A DNA stretch of 64,000 bases from Sphaerospermopsis torques-reginae ITEP-024 (GCF_019598945.1 NZ_CP080598.1:1984001-2048000); one strand, 5' to 3'; positions 43,326 to 52,516 are shown, counted from the first letter of the stretch. The notes: generated from the sequence alone by a model not told the origin. Made by a program: numbers and translations.

Positions 43326-44165
43326 ATGCACCTACTCATGATTTTTATTGCTGGGGCGATCGCCTACAGTTTACGACATTATGCCCACATCCCCGCAGGA
43401 AATTGGCATTTAAGATGGCGAAAAACTCTATTTTTATTCCTCTTTCCTCCCTTACTCATCTTCATGACTGTCACCGCTGTGTTTTGCATGGGTACACAGG
43501 GGAAAATGGGAGGAATGTCTACAGGTTCTTTTAGCTATCTCCTGTCCTTAATTTTTCTCGCTATTTTCAACATTTTAGGCATTAAACAGGCTTTTCAAGG
43601 TTGGAAATCTGTAAAATCTGCCCGTGAATGTCCACAAATCAATCTAGCAGGTAAATCAGTCAGACTCCTAGAAACCAAGGCTTTATTTGCCGGTCAAATG
43701 GGATTTTGGCAACCAGAATTAGTAGTCAGTCAAGGATTGGTAGAAAATCTCTCCCCAGAACACCTAGAAAGCGTTCTCGCACACGAACAAGGACATTACC
43801 AATATAGGGATACATTCTGGTTTTTTTGGCTCGGCTGGGTGCGTTCTTGTACCTCCTGGTTGCCAAATACAGAAGCACTTTGGCAAGAATTATTAATGTT
43901 GCGAGAATTAAGGGCTGATAGTTATGCAGCTTCCCAAGTAGATCCCCTAATTTTAGCGGAATCTTTATTGTTAGTGGTGAGTAACCAAACCCTAACATCA
44001 GAAGTTTGTTGTGCAGCTTTAGGTTCTTCTGCTGTTGATCGGTTGGAACAAAGAATAGACGCTTTATTAACACCAACAGAACCAACTTCAGAAATGCCAT
44101 TCCAATCTTGGCATATTTTTCTATTAGCATTTCTGCCTTTGGTAACGGTGATTTTCCATACCTGA
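43326..44165 (+). CDS. M56-family (BlaR1-like) membrane metallopeptidase (PetP-like)
   Basis: A 279-residue membrane protease expected to cleave the adjacent BlaI-like regulator. It has several hydrophobic spans (LMIFIAGAIAYSL, LFLFLFPPLLIFMTVTAVF, SYLLSLIFLAIFNIL, and a final LLAFLPLVTVIF). The zinc motif is VLAHEQGHYQYRD (H-E-x-x-H), followed by the MLRELRADSYAA segment with the third ligand. There is no C-terminal penicillin-binding sensor domain, unlike BlaR1. It is in an operon with the regulator, with a 15-bp gap. Confidence 0.87.
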   Translation: MHLLMIFIAGAIAYSLRHYAHIPAGNWHLRWRKTLFLFLFPPLLIFMTVTAVFCMGTQGKMGGMSTGSFSYLLSLIFLAIFNILGIKQAFQGWKSVKSARECPQINLAGKSVRLLETKALFAGQMGFWQPELVVSQGLVENLSPEHLESVLAHEQGHYQYRDTFWFFWLGWVRSCTSWLPNTEALWQELLMLRELRADSYAASQVDPLILAESLLLVVSNQTLTSEVCCAALGSSAVDRLEQRIDALLTPTEPTSEMPFQSWHIFLLAFLPLVTVIFHT

Positions 44166-44234
44166 TCAACATTAAAACTCTTGTGGGTTGGGCATCTTGC
44201 CCGCCTTAACTGTGCAAATTAAAGGTTTTTCAGT

Positions 44235-45440
44235 TTATTCCTCACTAGCAACTTGGGTTAAGACTTTACCCAAATACTCATAATGCTCAAGTTGATTATA
44301 AATCTGTGCCGAAATCCGGATCAACAAACGCGGATTTCCCTCCCAAGGTATCACAGGCACTTCAATTCCAAATCTATCCAATAACTGATCATGGAAAAAC
44401 ATAAAATCCCAATCTGCTAACTTTCTATAAATTGGTAAAACTGCCATTGAACCAATCATTTCTTCTGGACAAACCGGCGCAACTTCCAACACTTCACAAA
44501 GTAAGTTTCTCGCTGCTAAAACCATCTGGTGATTACGCTGCATTAATTCTATCCACCCACCAGGTAACAGGGAATCCATAAAATCAATTGCTTTTGGTAC
44601 GCACATATAAGCAGTCGGATCATCCGTACCCATCCAGTCAAATTCTAATTGAAAGCGACTTTTATCAGTTCGGGGAGAATTTGCACCATGACTAATTGTT
44701 AAAGGGCGGATTTTTGTTTGTTGATCCCTTTGCACATATAAAAAACCTGCACCCTTGGGCGCACATAACCATTTATGACAATTACCTACATAATAATTCG
44801 CGCCAATTTCCACTAAATTTAAAGGAATCATCCCCGGTGCATGAGAACCATCAACCAGGGTATCTACTCCCTGTGCTTGCAACTGCTTAACTAACTCTTG
44901 AATAGGGAAAATTAACGCCGTTTGGCTAGTAACATGATCTAACAGTGCTAACTTTGTTTTTGGTGAAACCTGTTCCATCACTGCTGTCACTACTTCCTGC
45001 GGTGAAGCAATAGGAAAAGGAATTTTAGCCACCACCACCCGCGCACCTGTGCGACTCGCAATAAAATCTAAGGCATTTCTGCAAGCGTTATATTCATGGT
45101 TAGTTGTGAGAATTTCGTCTGCTGGTGAAAAATTCAGCGATCGCAGTACAGCATTCACCCCTGTCGTCGCATTCGGCACAAATACCAAATCTTCAAAATC
45201 ACTACCAATAAACTTTGCTAATTTGCTTCTAGCATTATCTATCAATATTTCCCAATCTCGGCCAAAAAACCTCACAGGTTCAGCTTCTAGCTGTTGACGT
45301 AATCTTTGCTGAACCTCCAAAACCGCTTTTGGACAAGCACCAAAAGACCCATGATTGAGAAATATCACCTCTGGATCAAGTGACCAGAACTTCTCAAAAT
45401 CAAAAGCATGAAGTTTGAAATTTTCTGTTTCTTTCTTCAT
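44235..45440 (-). CDS. Class V aminotransferase-fold PLP enzyme (isopenicillin N epimerase-like)
   Basis: A 401-residue PLP-dependent enzyme. Landmarks are FLNHGSFGACPKAVLEVQQRLR at the N-terminus, VFVPNATTGVNAVLRSL, LLDHVTSQTALIFPI, VDGSHAPGMIPLNL and the PLP lysine in YVGNCHKWLCAPKGAGFLYV (H-K-W). The C-terminal part contains LLIRISAQIYNQLEHYEYL. This architecture is that of isopenicillin N epimerase-like and ergothioneine/cysteine-desulfurase-related enzymes; cyanobacterial members have unknown substrates. It is not next to sulfur-trafficking genes. The gene starts at ATG 45440, 23 bp before the tRNA gene on the same strand. Confidence 0.88.
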   Translation of the reverse strand: MKKETENFKLHAFDFEKFWSLDPEVIFLNHGSFGACPKAVLEVQQRLRQQLEAEPVRFFGRDWEILIDNARSKLAKFIGSDFEDLVFVPNATTGVNAVLRSLNFSPADEILTTNHEYNACRNALDFIASRTGARVVVAKIPFPIASPQEVVTAVMEQVSPKTKLALLDHVTSQTALIFPIQELVKQLQAQGVDTLVDGSHAPGMIPLNLVEIGANYYVGNCHKWLCAPKGAGFLYVQRDQQTKIRPLTISHGANSPRTDKSRFQLEFDWMGTDDPTAYMCVPKAIDFMDSLLPGGWIELMQRNHQMVLAARNLLCEVLEVAPVCPEEMIGSMAVLPIYRKLADWDFMFFHDQLLDRFGIEVPVIPWEGNPRLLIRISAQIYNQLEHYEYLGKVLTQVASEE

Positions 45441-45463
45441 GCTTTATCCTTTTATTTATTGAA

Positions 45464-45535
<72 letters not shown>

Positions 45536-45804
45536 ACGCTCGCAATGATTACTATATTAGACTGAAAAACAGATGATGTCAACTACTTTGGCAAAAATTT
45601 TTTTATTTATTTTTTGATTTAATTTTCGATATTGTTTTTATACTGCTGGTACATATAGCCGTACACAGAGTATTTAGGACATCAATAAATAGTGAAACTC
45701 TGATTACAAAAGGGTTTCACTCCTGACTCCTGCTATATAATATAATTGATTCCAGGCTAAAGCCACTCCCGGTAAGGAGTTCAGATATTTTTGCGAATCG
45801 TAAA

Positions 45805-46353
45805 TTAAAGTCCCATTCTTAATTGTGCTAACTTCTGTCTAGCCTGATCATCAATAGCATTAGCTAAAAATCTGCTTTTGGGTTGTTTCTTGGGTTGATA
45901 TCTATGACGCATCCGACAAACCGTAGCTTCCACTTCACCGCATAATTGATGTGCTGATAACCATTGGGCCCCATACCCCTGAACCATCAACTGCTGCGCT
46001 CGGTCTGATGTGGCAACAATGACGCGAGAAATTAAACACTGGGCGATTTGGTGACGTAAACCCGCACAAGCTTTTTCAATGTAAGTATCTGCGGTCTGTC
46101 CAAAGTCTGTGTAATGCACTGTGAGAAATTCTGTAATCATTTCTCGACTACCAGCAGCGTTTTGATATTGGGCATCAAAGATAATTTGAGTTTCATATCC
46201 TTGAAACGCGCTATAATTAGTTATAGCTTCCACTAATTCACCTCGTGCTGCCTCTAGTCCAGCATCATCACGAGTTTTTTTCAAGCAAGGCCAAGCGCCT
46301 ATAATGTTGTAGCCATCCACTAACAAAATGGATGGGATGATAGAACGGGGCAT
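45805..46353 (-). CDS. NYN-domain (YacP/Rae1-like) RNA endonuclease
   Basis: A 182-residue PIN/NYN-fold nuclease. Landmarks are ILLVDGYNIIGAWP (first catalytic aspartate), AQYQNAAGSREMI, VHYTDFGQTADTYIEKAC (acidic pair), VIVATSDRAQQLM (third acidic site) and the basic C-terminus HRYQPKKQPKSRFL. Bacillus Rae1 cleaves mRNA in the ribosome A site; homologues are universal in cyanobacteria and plastids, and their role there is unclear. It stands alone. Confidence 0.9.
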   Translation of the reverse strand: MPRSIIPSILLVDGYNIIGAWPCLKKTRDDAGLEAARGELVEAITNYSAFQGYETQIIFDAQYQNAAGSREMITEFLTVHYTDFGQTADTYIEKACAGLRHQIAQCLISRVIVATSDRAQQLMVQGYGAQWLSAHQLCGEVEATVCRMRHRYQPKKQPKSRFLANAIDDQARQKLAQLRMGL

Positions 46354-46677
46354 GGTTTTTAATCACAATTATCTAGAGTTAACAAAAATCATTCATAAGA
46401 CTTATAGTAATTGAAGTATAGCTTGTAACATCATGCTACAGAAAATAAAAAATGCCTCCCATAATGAAAATACACTCTCTGACAGAGGGCAATACTTGGG
46501 AAAAGCAACTAAAAATCCGAGTTATAAAAGTTTTTTATCTAAAAATAAATAATTCTTATATTTAAGGGAACAGGGAACAGGGAACAGAAGGCAAAAGACA
46601 AGAAATTTCTTCATATCTCTTGTCTATCAACTGTCACCTGTCACCTGTCACCTGTCACCTGTCACCTGTCACCTATT
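46354..46677. repeat. 324-bp spacer with two tandem repeat arrays
   Basis: GGGAACA units (46565-46587) and TGTCACC units (46629-46672, about seven copies). No gene. Confidence 0.7.
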
Positions 46678-47355
46678 TCACAAAGATTCCCCATCTATTG
46701 TCATTAGTCGCTGTTTGAGACGTTCAGCTTCACCCGCATCAACTAAAACACCTCTTTCTAATAAAAACGCGCCATCACAATAATTTAATTCATCCAAACG
46801 GTGTGTTACCCACAAAGCCGTAATACCGCGATTTTTTACCAAACGACGCACACTAGCTACTAAATCTAATTGACTATCTGGATCTAATAAAGCCGTGGGT
46901 TCATCTAATAATAAAACTTCACAGTGACGAGCGATCGCCCCAGCAATTGCCACACGCTGTTTTTGTCCACCAGAAAGTGCATAAATAGGCCTGCGTTGTA
47001 AAGATAGTAAATTGACTGCGCCTAAAGCCTCCTCTACCCTAGCTTTGACCATAGCAGGTGGCAACTTTTCCTCCACCAACCCAAAAGCCACATCAGCGCC
47101 AACAGTGGGCATAACTAATTGATGATCAGGATTTTGGAACACAAAACCCACAGGAGGAGAAATACCAATTTCCCCAGACTGCGGAGCTAATAAACCGGCG
47201 ATTAATCTTAAAAGAGTTGACTTCCCACTGCCATTAGTACCCAAAAGCATCCAAAATTCACCTTTAGGGACTTTGAGAGAGCAAGATTTAATTACTTGCT
47301 CCCCACTAGGCCAAAAGAAGTTCAAATTATTAACTTCAATGCCTACCGCTGTCAT
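46678..47355 (-). CDS. ECF/CbiO-type ABC transporter ATP-binding protein
   Basis: A 225-residue ATPase. Walker A is LGTNGSGKSTLLRL, the Q loop is VGFVFQNPDHQLVMPTVGADVAFGL (the long PDHQ form typical of energy-coupling-factor and CbiO ATPases), the signature is LSGGQKQRVAIAGA, Walker B is VLLLDEPTALLD, and the switch histidine is in WVTHRLDEL. It likely drives uptake of a metal or vitamin with a separate EcfT/CbiQ permease. No transmembrane partner is beside it; UPF0367 lies 14 bp upstream on the same strand. Confidence 0.93.
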   Translation of the reverse strand: MTAVGIEVNNLNFFWPSGEQVIKSCSLKVPKGEFWMLLGTNGSGKSTLLRLIAGLLAPQSGEIGISPPVGFVFQNPDHQLVMPTVGADVAFGLVEEKLPPAMVKARVEEALGAVNLLSLQRRPIYALSGGQKQRVAIAGAIARHCEVLLLDEPTALLDPDSQLDLVASVRRLVKNRGITALWVTHRLDELNYCDGAFLLERGVLVDAGEAERLKQRLMTIDGESL

Positions 47356-47369
47356 TTTTATACCTTGGT

Positions 47370-47645
47370 TTATTCAGCCATAGTGAAAGCAGCAAAGCCC
47401 GGAGGTTTACCACTGCTACTAGCTGCACCATCTTTCTGCGAAATTTGGACTCCCGAAATTTCACTAGCACGGACAGCAATTTTTTTCTCAGTTTTGCCTT
47501 CGCACTTGAGTTCAACAATATCGGGGTTGCCAGTACGCATTGCTGCTAAAATAAGCTGATAAACAGCTTCAGCATCTTCAGCAGACTTACGTTGTACTGA
47601 GATTGGGAAAGCAGTATTTCTGATGCTTAAGTCGATGGTAAACAT
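47370..47645 (-). CDS. UPF0367-family protein
   Basis: A 91-residue cyanobacterial conserved protein of unknown function, recognised by MFTIDLSIRNTAFPISVQRK and the ending SGKPPGFAAFTMAE, with IAVRASEISGVQISQKDGAA in the middle. No membrane span. It lies 14 bp upstream of the ECF ATPase on the same strand, so the two are probably co-transcribed. The link between the families has not been explained as far as I know. Confidence 0.85.
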   Translation of the reverse strand: MFTIDLSIRNTAFPISVQRKSAEDAEAVYQLILAAMRTGNPDIVELKCEGKTEKKIAVRASEISGVQISQKDGAASSSGKPPGFAAFTMAE

Positions 47646-47990
47646 TTACAAGTAATCACATTTCACTGACTGTAGGAATAATTCTAGCGTTATTAGTCAT
47701 TAGTTATTAGTTATTAGTTATTGGGCATTGGGCATTGGGCATTGGGCATTGGTTAACCCATTACCAATTACCAATTACCAATTACCCATTACCCATTACC
47801 CATTACCAAGATTAAAATTTATCTCCAAGAACACTGGAAAAATTAGAGAAAAGCACTTATTATGATTAGAGACAGTAAAAAATTGTAAACTAGATTAACA
47901 ATCTGGTTAAATATCTGCTTACAGGCGGTTGTATGATAACCAAATATAAGCAGGTAAAATCCGTACTTATAATATTCGGAGATTTTTCTC
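47646..47990 (+). repeat. psbD upstream region with tandem repeats
   Basis: 47695-47725 holds TTATTAG units, then GGCATTG units (47721-47753), then ACCAATT and ACCCATT units (about 47759-47810), the last two partly complementary to the GGCATTG array. The proximal 140 bp (47850-47990) include TTGTATGATAACC, a possible -10 region, and CGGAG about 10 bases before the psbD start. No gene otherwise. Confidence 0.6.
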
Positions 47991-49046
47991 ATGACCATTG
48001 CAGTTGGACGCGCCCCGTCAAGAGGGTGGTTTGACGTACTAGACGACTGGTTAAAGCGCGATCGCTTCGTATTCGTAGGTTGGTCAGGTGTTTTATTATT
48101 CCCCTGTGCCTTCCTCGCATTAGGCGGTTGGTTAACCGGTACAACCTTCGTTACCTCCTGGTACACCCACGGATTAGCATCCTCCTACTTAGAAGGTGCA
48201 AACTTCCTGACAGTAGCAGTATCCACACCCGCAGACAGCATGGGACATTCCCTGTTGTTCCTGTGGGGACCAGAAGCACAAGGTGATTTCACCCGTTGGT
48301 GTCAACTCGGTGGTTTATGGCCATTCGTAGCACTGCACGGAGCATTCGGTTTGATTGGCTTCATGTTACGCCAATTTGAAATTGCCAGACTTGTAGGCAT
48401 TCGTCCTTACAACGCTCTCGCATTTTCCGGTCCCATTGCCGTATTCGTCAGCGTATTCTTGATGTACCCCTTGGGACAATCTAGCTGGTTCTTTGCACCC
48501 AGCTTTGGAGTAGCAGCAATCTTCCGTTTCTTATTATTCCTGCAAGGTTTCCACAACTGGACACTCAACCCCTTCCACATGATGGGAGTAGCAGGTATTC
48601 TCGGTGGTGCATTACTGTGTGCGATCCACGGTGCAACCGTAGAAAACACCTTATTTGAAGACGGCGAAGGTTCAAACACATTCCCCGCATTCAATCCTAC
48701 CCAAGCAGAAGAAACCTATTCAATGGTGACAGCAAACCGTTTCTGGTCACAGATTTTCGGTATCGCTTTCTCCAACAAACGCTGGTTACACTTCTTCATG
48801 TTGTTTGTACCCGTAACCGGGTTGTGGATGAGTTCAGTAGGTATCGTTGGTTTAGCATTAAACCTGCGGGCTTATGACTTCGTTTCCCAAGAATTACGGG
48901 CAGCAGAAGACCCAGAATTTGAAACCTTCTATACCAAAAACATTTTGTTGAACGAGGGTATCCGCGCTTGGATGGCTCCTCAAGACCAACCCCACGAACA
49001 ATTTGTATTCCCTGAAGAAGTATTACCACGTGGTAACGCTCTCTAA
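47991..49046 (+). CDS. psbD: Photosystem II D2 protein (stand-alone psbD copy)
   Basis: D2 is one of the two reaction-centre subunits of photosystem II, in the thylakoid membrane, and binds P680 chlorophylls, pheophytin, the plastoquinone QA and the non-haem iron. The 351-residue sequence is complete, from [26 protein letters not shown] to the C-terminal LPRGNAL. Conserved features include [18 protein letters not shown] (P680 His environment), [33 protein letters not shown] with the iron and quinone histidines, and [27 protein letters not shown]. In cyanobacteria psbD normally overlaps psbC; here a terminator follows and no psbC is present, so this should be the second, monocistronic psbD. 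Confidence 0.98.
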   Translation: MTIAVGRAPSRGWFDVLDDWLKRDRFVFVGWSGVLLFPCAFLALGGWLTGTTFVTSWYTHGLASSYLEGANFLTVAVSTPADSMGHSLLFLWGPEAQGDFTRWCQLGGLWPFVALHGAFGLIGFMLRQFEIARLVGIRPYNALAFSGPIAVFVSVFLMYPLGQSSWFFAPSFGVAAIFRFLLFLQGFHNWTLNPFHMMGVAGILGGALLCAIHGATVENTLFEDGEGSNTFPAFNPTQAEETYSMVTANRFWSQIFGIAFSNKRWLHFFMLFVPVTGLWMSSVGIVGLALNLRAYDFVSQELRAAEDPEFETFYTKNILLNEGIRAWMAPQDQPHEQFVFPEEVLPRGNAL

Positions 49047-49096
49047 TTTGATGATGAATTAATCAAATCCTTTAGTATTCATCCTTTTTAATTTAC

Positions 49097-49123
49097 CCCC
49101 AGGCTTATAGTCTGGGGTTTTTT
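49097..49123 (+). terminator. psbD intrinsic terminator
   Basis: CCCCAG/CTGGGG stem (49097-49102 with 49112-49117), nine-base loop, then six T's. It lies 50 bp after the psbD stop and confirms that no psbC is co-transcribed. Confidence 0.85.
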
Positions 49124-49208
49124 AATAGTCATTAGTCATTAGCCGTCATTATTGATTTTTACCCAATCACCAATCACCAATCACCAATCACCAATCACCT
49201 CCTGACTA
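49124..49208. repeat. Tandem CAATCAC repeat array
   Basis: GTCATTA units at 49129-49147 and five CAATCAC units at 49163-49197 separate the psbD terminator from the candidate RNA promoter. Confidence 0.65.
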
Positions 49209-49236
49209 TTGCCAAAATAATTTTTTGTGTTATGAT
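49209..49236 (+). promoter_or_regulatory. Candidate promoter of the structured RNA
   Basis: TTGCCA (49209-49214) and TATGAT (49231-49236) are spaced by 16 bp, close to consensus. Transcription would start near 49243, just before the first hairpin. Confidence 0.55.
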
Positions 49237-49316
49237 AATTTCAGGTTAAAAACCCAGAGTTTTGCGCTCTGCCTTTTTGAAACTAAGACCGATTAGGCAA
49301 CAAGGAGGTGATGCCC

Positions 49317-49388
49317 ATGATAGAAAGTAGTAAAAGCATGGGTCATCAGGTTGCAGTTAGCCGGCTGTGCGCCGGGGCTGTTCTCTAA
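49317..49388 (+). CDS. Possible 23-residue peptide inside the structured RNA
   Basis: ATG at 49317 lies eight bases after GGAGG and opens a frame for MIESSKSMGHQVAVSRLCAG and three more residues. The whole frame overlaps helices of the candidate RNA, so translation and folding would compete. It may be a leader peptide or chance. Confidence 0.3.
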   Translation: MIESSKSMGHQVAVSRLCAGAVL

Positions 49389-49491
49389 AAGTTAGCCTTA
49401 GTTATCCTGAGATACTAAGTTAGCTCAAGTAGCTAGGCTAAAAGTCGGAGTTCCTTCCGGCAGTCTGGTTGCAACCTGAAGACCCGCTAGA

Positions 49492-49534
49492 CCGCCCTAA
49501 GTTAGATCATCAGATTTAATTTAGGGCGGATAGT
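49492..49534 (+). terminator. Terminator-like hairpin of the candidate RNA
   Basis: CCGCCCTAA (49492-49500) pairs perfectly with TTAGGGCGG (49521-49529), followed by ATAGTCTTTTA. Confidence 0.6.
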
Positions 49535-49589
49535 CTTTTATGGGTGTATTATTTTTTAATGCTGCAATTATTCTATTTGTTTTTGAAAT

Positions 49590-49883
49590 CTGCTATATAA
49601 AACCTAGACAAAGCTAGACTTTACTTTCTACTTCAACGGGAGCATGGGAGCGGTTATCCCTCAGTAGACTTGCACGCTGTAGCCCAACGCGACTTTCTCA
49701 GGTTAAGATTTGGAAACAGACTATCACTATCAATGCTTGGTTTTCGCGTCGGTAATAGTCTGATTCAATACTTGATATCTGAGGATTATATATCAAGTTG
49801 GCATTTTTCTGAGCTAACTTATGTCAATTTTTGTCAACATAAGTATATTTTTGTCTATAAAATGGTCAACTTAGGACAAGCTC
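49590..49883 (-). mobile_element. 294-bp non-autonomous IS607 derivative, copy 2 (inverted)
   Basis: Reverse complement of the element at 39091-39384, equal in length and differing by about one base. It keeps the right end (CTGCTATATAAAACCTAGAC on the plus strand) with the guide-RNA scaffold and the left end (GTCAACTTAGGACAAGCTC). On the reverse strand, the would-be guide starts at 49589 and reads ATTTCAAAAACAAATAGAAT. It lies 55 bp after the candidate structured RNA. Confidence 0.82.
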
Positions 49884-50770
49884 TTCACTAACATATCTAT
49901 TATATTGTTCCCAAGTCAAACAACTGGCTATGGCTTATTTAAAAGAATTTAGCTGCGCTTCATGGAACATTCAGACTTAGCAGGACATCCTCAAAATAGA
50001 GAGAGGTTTTTGCTAATAGAGGAAATTGTCCAATTGCAACAGCAAAGAAATTTAATCTAACAGATGTGATTTTTTAAATCATTTACCAACAGTTAGTAAT
50101 TTTATGGACAAATGTCTTCAAACTACTTTGACCGGTGTTATCCGGAATGGGCAAACTGCAATACCCCATATCCCTCAGCTAAAAGCCGCTGGGACTACTT
50201 TTGCACTTCTCCTAATTGTTTTGATTGCCTCGTATCAACCGCGTTTTCTTGCTCTTGCACCTAGGCTTGACTCCTTTTTTAGCGATATACGCAGGAAGCT
50301 TGTAGTAGCTGGACTTTCACCCCTCGATTTGATAGTCATTAGCTCTTGGAGATTTATGTATATTTTACCATCTTTGATGATAAAAACTATGAATATTTAT
50401 AACACTTTTGGCAAAAGCTGCTTTTATGTTTTTGTCCTGTATATGTGTGGTGTGAGTGGAAAATAGTTAATTGCTTGGTTGTGATTGAGAATATGATACC
50501 AGCTTATTTGCGCGGTATTTAATTGATAAATTTTATCTTGATCATTAGGCTGAGATATTTTATAATATAAAACTATGATTTAGATGCTTTTACATAAGTT
50601 AATTGCATGATTTTTTAACGTTTCGTTAATCATTTTTTAACTTTGTAAAAACTAAAATCGTAGTGTTGGCAGCTATGCCTCATCCACAGGTCGCAGAAAG
50701 ATGTCGCATTTCGGATAAGTAGGTACTACAAAAACAGTCATCTATAAACGGTGTGAGGAGTAAAAGAAAG
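49884..50770. other. 887-bp region without a supported gene; porin leader at its end
   Basis: A 120-residue open frame at 50104-50466 has a hydrophobic stretch but no family, no good ribosome binding site and odd composition, so I do not call it. A 32-residue frame near 49961-50059 is likewise unsupported. The last 250 bp are AT-rich, with TTAACGTTTCGTTAA near 50618-50632, a palindrome that could be an operator for the porin gene. Confidence 0.4.
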
Positions 50771-52471
50771 ATGTCTAATCTCTTGTGGAAGTCTCTGGTG
50801 GTTAGCCCAGCGGTTTTAGGAGCAGCGTTATTAGTTTCAGGAACAGCTGTTGCCGCTGCAAATGCCACCACTGAAGTATCAACACTGGAAACTCAAGCCG
50901 CTACAGAAGTTTCCCAACAGCCTGAAGTTTTAGCTCCAGTCGCTTCAGAAACGCAGGTTTTAGCACAGGTTCAAAGCTACAGCCACGAAGGTCAAAATTT
51001 ACAGTCGCAAGTTACATCAGTATCTCAGTTTTCTGATGTTCAGCCTACCGATTGGGCGTTCCAAGCATTGCAATCTTTGGTAGAAAGATATGGCTGTATT
51101 GCGGGTTATCCCAATGGTACATATCGCGGCAACCGGGCATTAACCCGTTATGAATTTGCTGCTGGTTTAAATGCTTGTTTAGATCGTGTTAACGAATTGA
51201 TCGCCACAGCTACAGCTGATTTGGTGACAAAACAGGATTTAGCGACTTTACAGCGTCTGCAAGAAGAATTTTCTGCGGAACTGGCAACTTTACGGGGTCG
51301 TGTAGATACTTTGGAAGCCCGTACTGCCGAGTTAGAAGCGAATCAATTCTCTACTACCACCAAATTACAAGGTGAAGCAATTTTTGCTGTCACTGATTCT
51401 TTGGGCGCTACTCCTCCTGGACAAACTGTTTTGCAAAATAGAGTTCGTTTGAACCTGCAAAGCAGCTTCACAGGTAGAGATATGTTGAATACTCGTTTGA
51501 CTGCGGGTAATGCCCAAGGTTTTGGAACCACAGATGAAACTAACCAAACCTTTGAAGTTGGTAGCACTGGTAATAACAATGTTGAGATTGACAAACTGAC
51601 TTATGAAGCTCCTATTGGTCCGGCACAGGTCTACATAGCAGCTACTGGTGGTCAGCATAGCCATTATGCAGCAGTTAACAACCCTTACTTCTTCGATAAA
51701 ACAGATGGCGGTAATGGTGCTTTAAGTACCTTTAGTTCGGAAAATCCCATCTATAGAATAGGTGGTGGTTCAGGTATTGCTGTTAATGTACCCTTTGGAC
51801 AAGGCGGCGGTATTCTCAAACCAAGTTCATTAACTTTAGGTTACTTGGCTTCTGGAAACACAACTTCTGGGGCTGAAAACCCTGCTAATGGTGCAGGTTT
51901 GTTTGATGGTAACTATGCGGCTTTAGGTCAGTTAAACTTCAATGTTGGTAATCGCCTTGCTTTAGCTGCTACCTATGTTCATGGTTATCATGGTGCTGGT
52001 AGTACCTTGTTTGATGCAGGACGTGATGGAGGTGCTGTTGTCGGTACAACACTAGCTAATAATCTGAGTTCACCAAGCGGCTCTTCCAGTAACTCCTACG
52101 GTGTTTCCGCAGCGTTCAAACCCAGCCAAAGACTATCTATCAGTGGTTTCGTTTCTTACCACGATATTACAGGCTTTGCTGCAAATGATGATTATGAAGC
52201 TTGGAGTTATGGAGTTGGGGTAGCGTTACCTGACTTTGGTAAGAGAGGGAACGTATTAGGTATTTTCGGTGGCGTTCAACCCTATACCTTTAATAATACT
52301 GGTGGTCCTAACACTGGTGATATACCTTACCAAGTTGAAGGTTTCTACAAGTATCGCGTTTCTGATAACATCTCTGTCACCCCTGGTGTGATTTGGTTAC
52401 CTGCTGTTGGACAGAACAGCAATAGCCAGGATGCCTTTATTGGAACTCTCAGAACAACGTTTACTTTCTAG
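50771..52471 (+). CDS. Iron-uptake-type porin, OprB family with SLH domain
   Basis: Outer-membrane porin of 566 residues. It has a signal peptide (about 1-30, LVVSPAVLGAALLVSGTAVAAA), then an SLH domain (about 80-140: FSDVQPTDWAFQALQSLVERYGCIAGYPNGTYRGN and TRYEFAAGLNACLDRV) that binds peptidoglycan, then a coiled coil (LQRLQEEFSAELATLRGRVDTLEARTAELEAN), and a beta-barrel ending in the aromatic TFTF, which marks outer-membrane insertion. Such porins in cyanobacteria pass inorganic ions including iron. I chose the ATG at 50771; GAGGAG precedes it. A terminator follows. It is transcribed alone with a long leader. Confidence 0.92.
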   Translation: MSNLLWKSLVVSPAVLGAALLVSGTAVAAANATTEVSTLETQAATEVSQQPEVLAPVASETQVLAQVQSYSHEGQNLQSQVTSVSQFSDVQPTDWAFQALQSLVERYGCIAGYPNGTYRGNRALTRYEFAAGLNACLDRVNELIATATADLVTKQDLATLQRLQEEFSAELATLRGRVDTLEARTAELEANQFSTTTKLQGEAIFAVTDSLGATPPGQTVLQNRVRLNLQSSFTGRDMLNTRLTAGNAQGFGTTDETNQTFEVGSTGNNNVEIDKLTYEAPIGPAQVYIAATGGQHSHYAAVNNPYFFDKTDGGNGALSTFSSENPIYRIGGGSGIAVNVPFGQGGGILKPSSLTLGYLASGNTTSGAENPANGAGLFDGNYAALGQLNFNVGNRLALAATYVHGYHGAGSTLFDAGRDGGAVVGTTLANNLSSPSGSSSNSYGVSAAFKPSQRLSISGFVSYHDITGFAANDDYEAWSYGVGVALPDFGKRGNVLGIFGGVQPYTFNNTGGPNTGDIPYQVEGFYKYRVSDNISVTPGVIWLPAVGQNSNSQDAFIGTLRTTFTF

Positions 52472-52516
52472 ATGAAGAACGTTGGTAGTCTGCTAACAAT
52501 CTTTTAATCTTTTTTG

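Larger units (their letters stand above)
49243..49534 (+). ncRNA. Candidate structured RNA, about 290 nt, unknown class
   Basis: A compact transcription unit with promoter and terminator. Helices that can be read off: CAGAG/CTCTG (49256-49270) followed by T's; GATGCCCATG with CATGGGTCATC (49310-49347); a perfect 10-bp long-range stem TCAGGTTGCA/TGCAACCTGA (49346-49355 with 49470-49479). Inside that stem are CCGGC/GCCGG, TTAGCC/GGCTAA enclosing CTTAG/CTAAG and TAGCT/AGCTA, and GTCGGA/TTCCGGC. It ends in CCGCCCTAA/TTAGGGCGG. AAGGAGGTGAT at 49302-49312 is complementary to the 16S rRNA 3' end. I cannot assign it to a known class; HEARO-like and cyanobacterial motif families should be tested. No protein gene follows for 1.2 kb. 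Confidence 0.6.

Noticed and set aside
43726-44172. 148-codon reverse frame opposite the M56 gene
   Set aside because: It is antisense to a well-supported peptidase and has no domain of its own.
47843-48166. 107-codon reverse frame over the psbD start
   Set aside because: Antisense shadow of psbD and its leader.
50104-50466. 120-codon open frame before the porin gene
   Set aside because: No recognisable domain, no good ribosome binding site, and sequence changes character within the frame; probably non-coding or a decayed gene.
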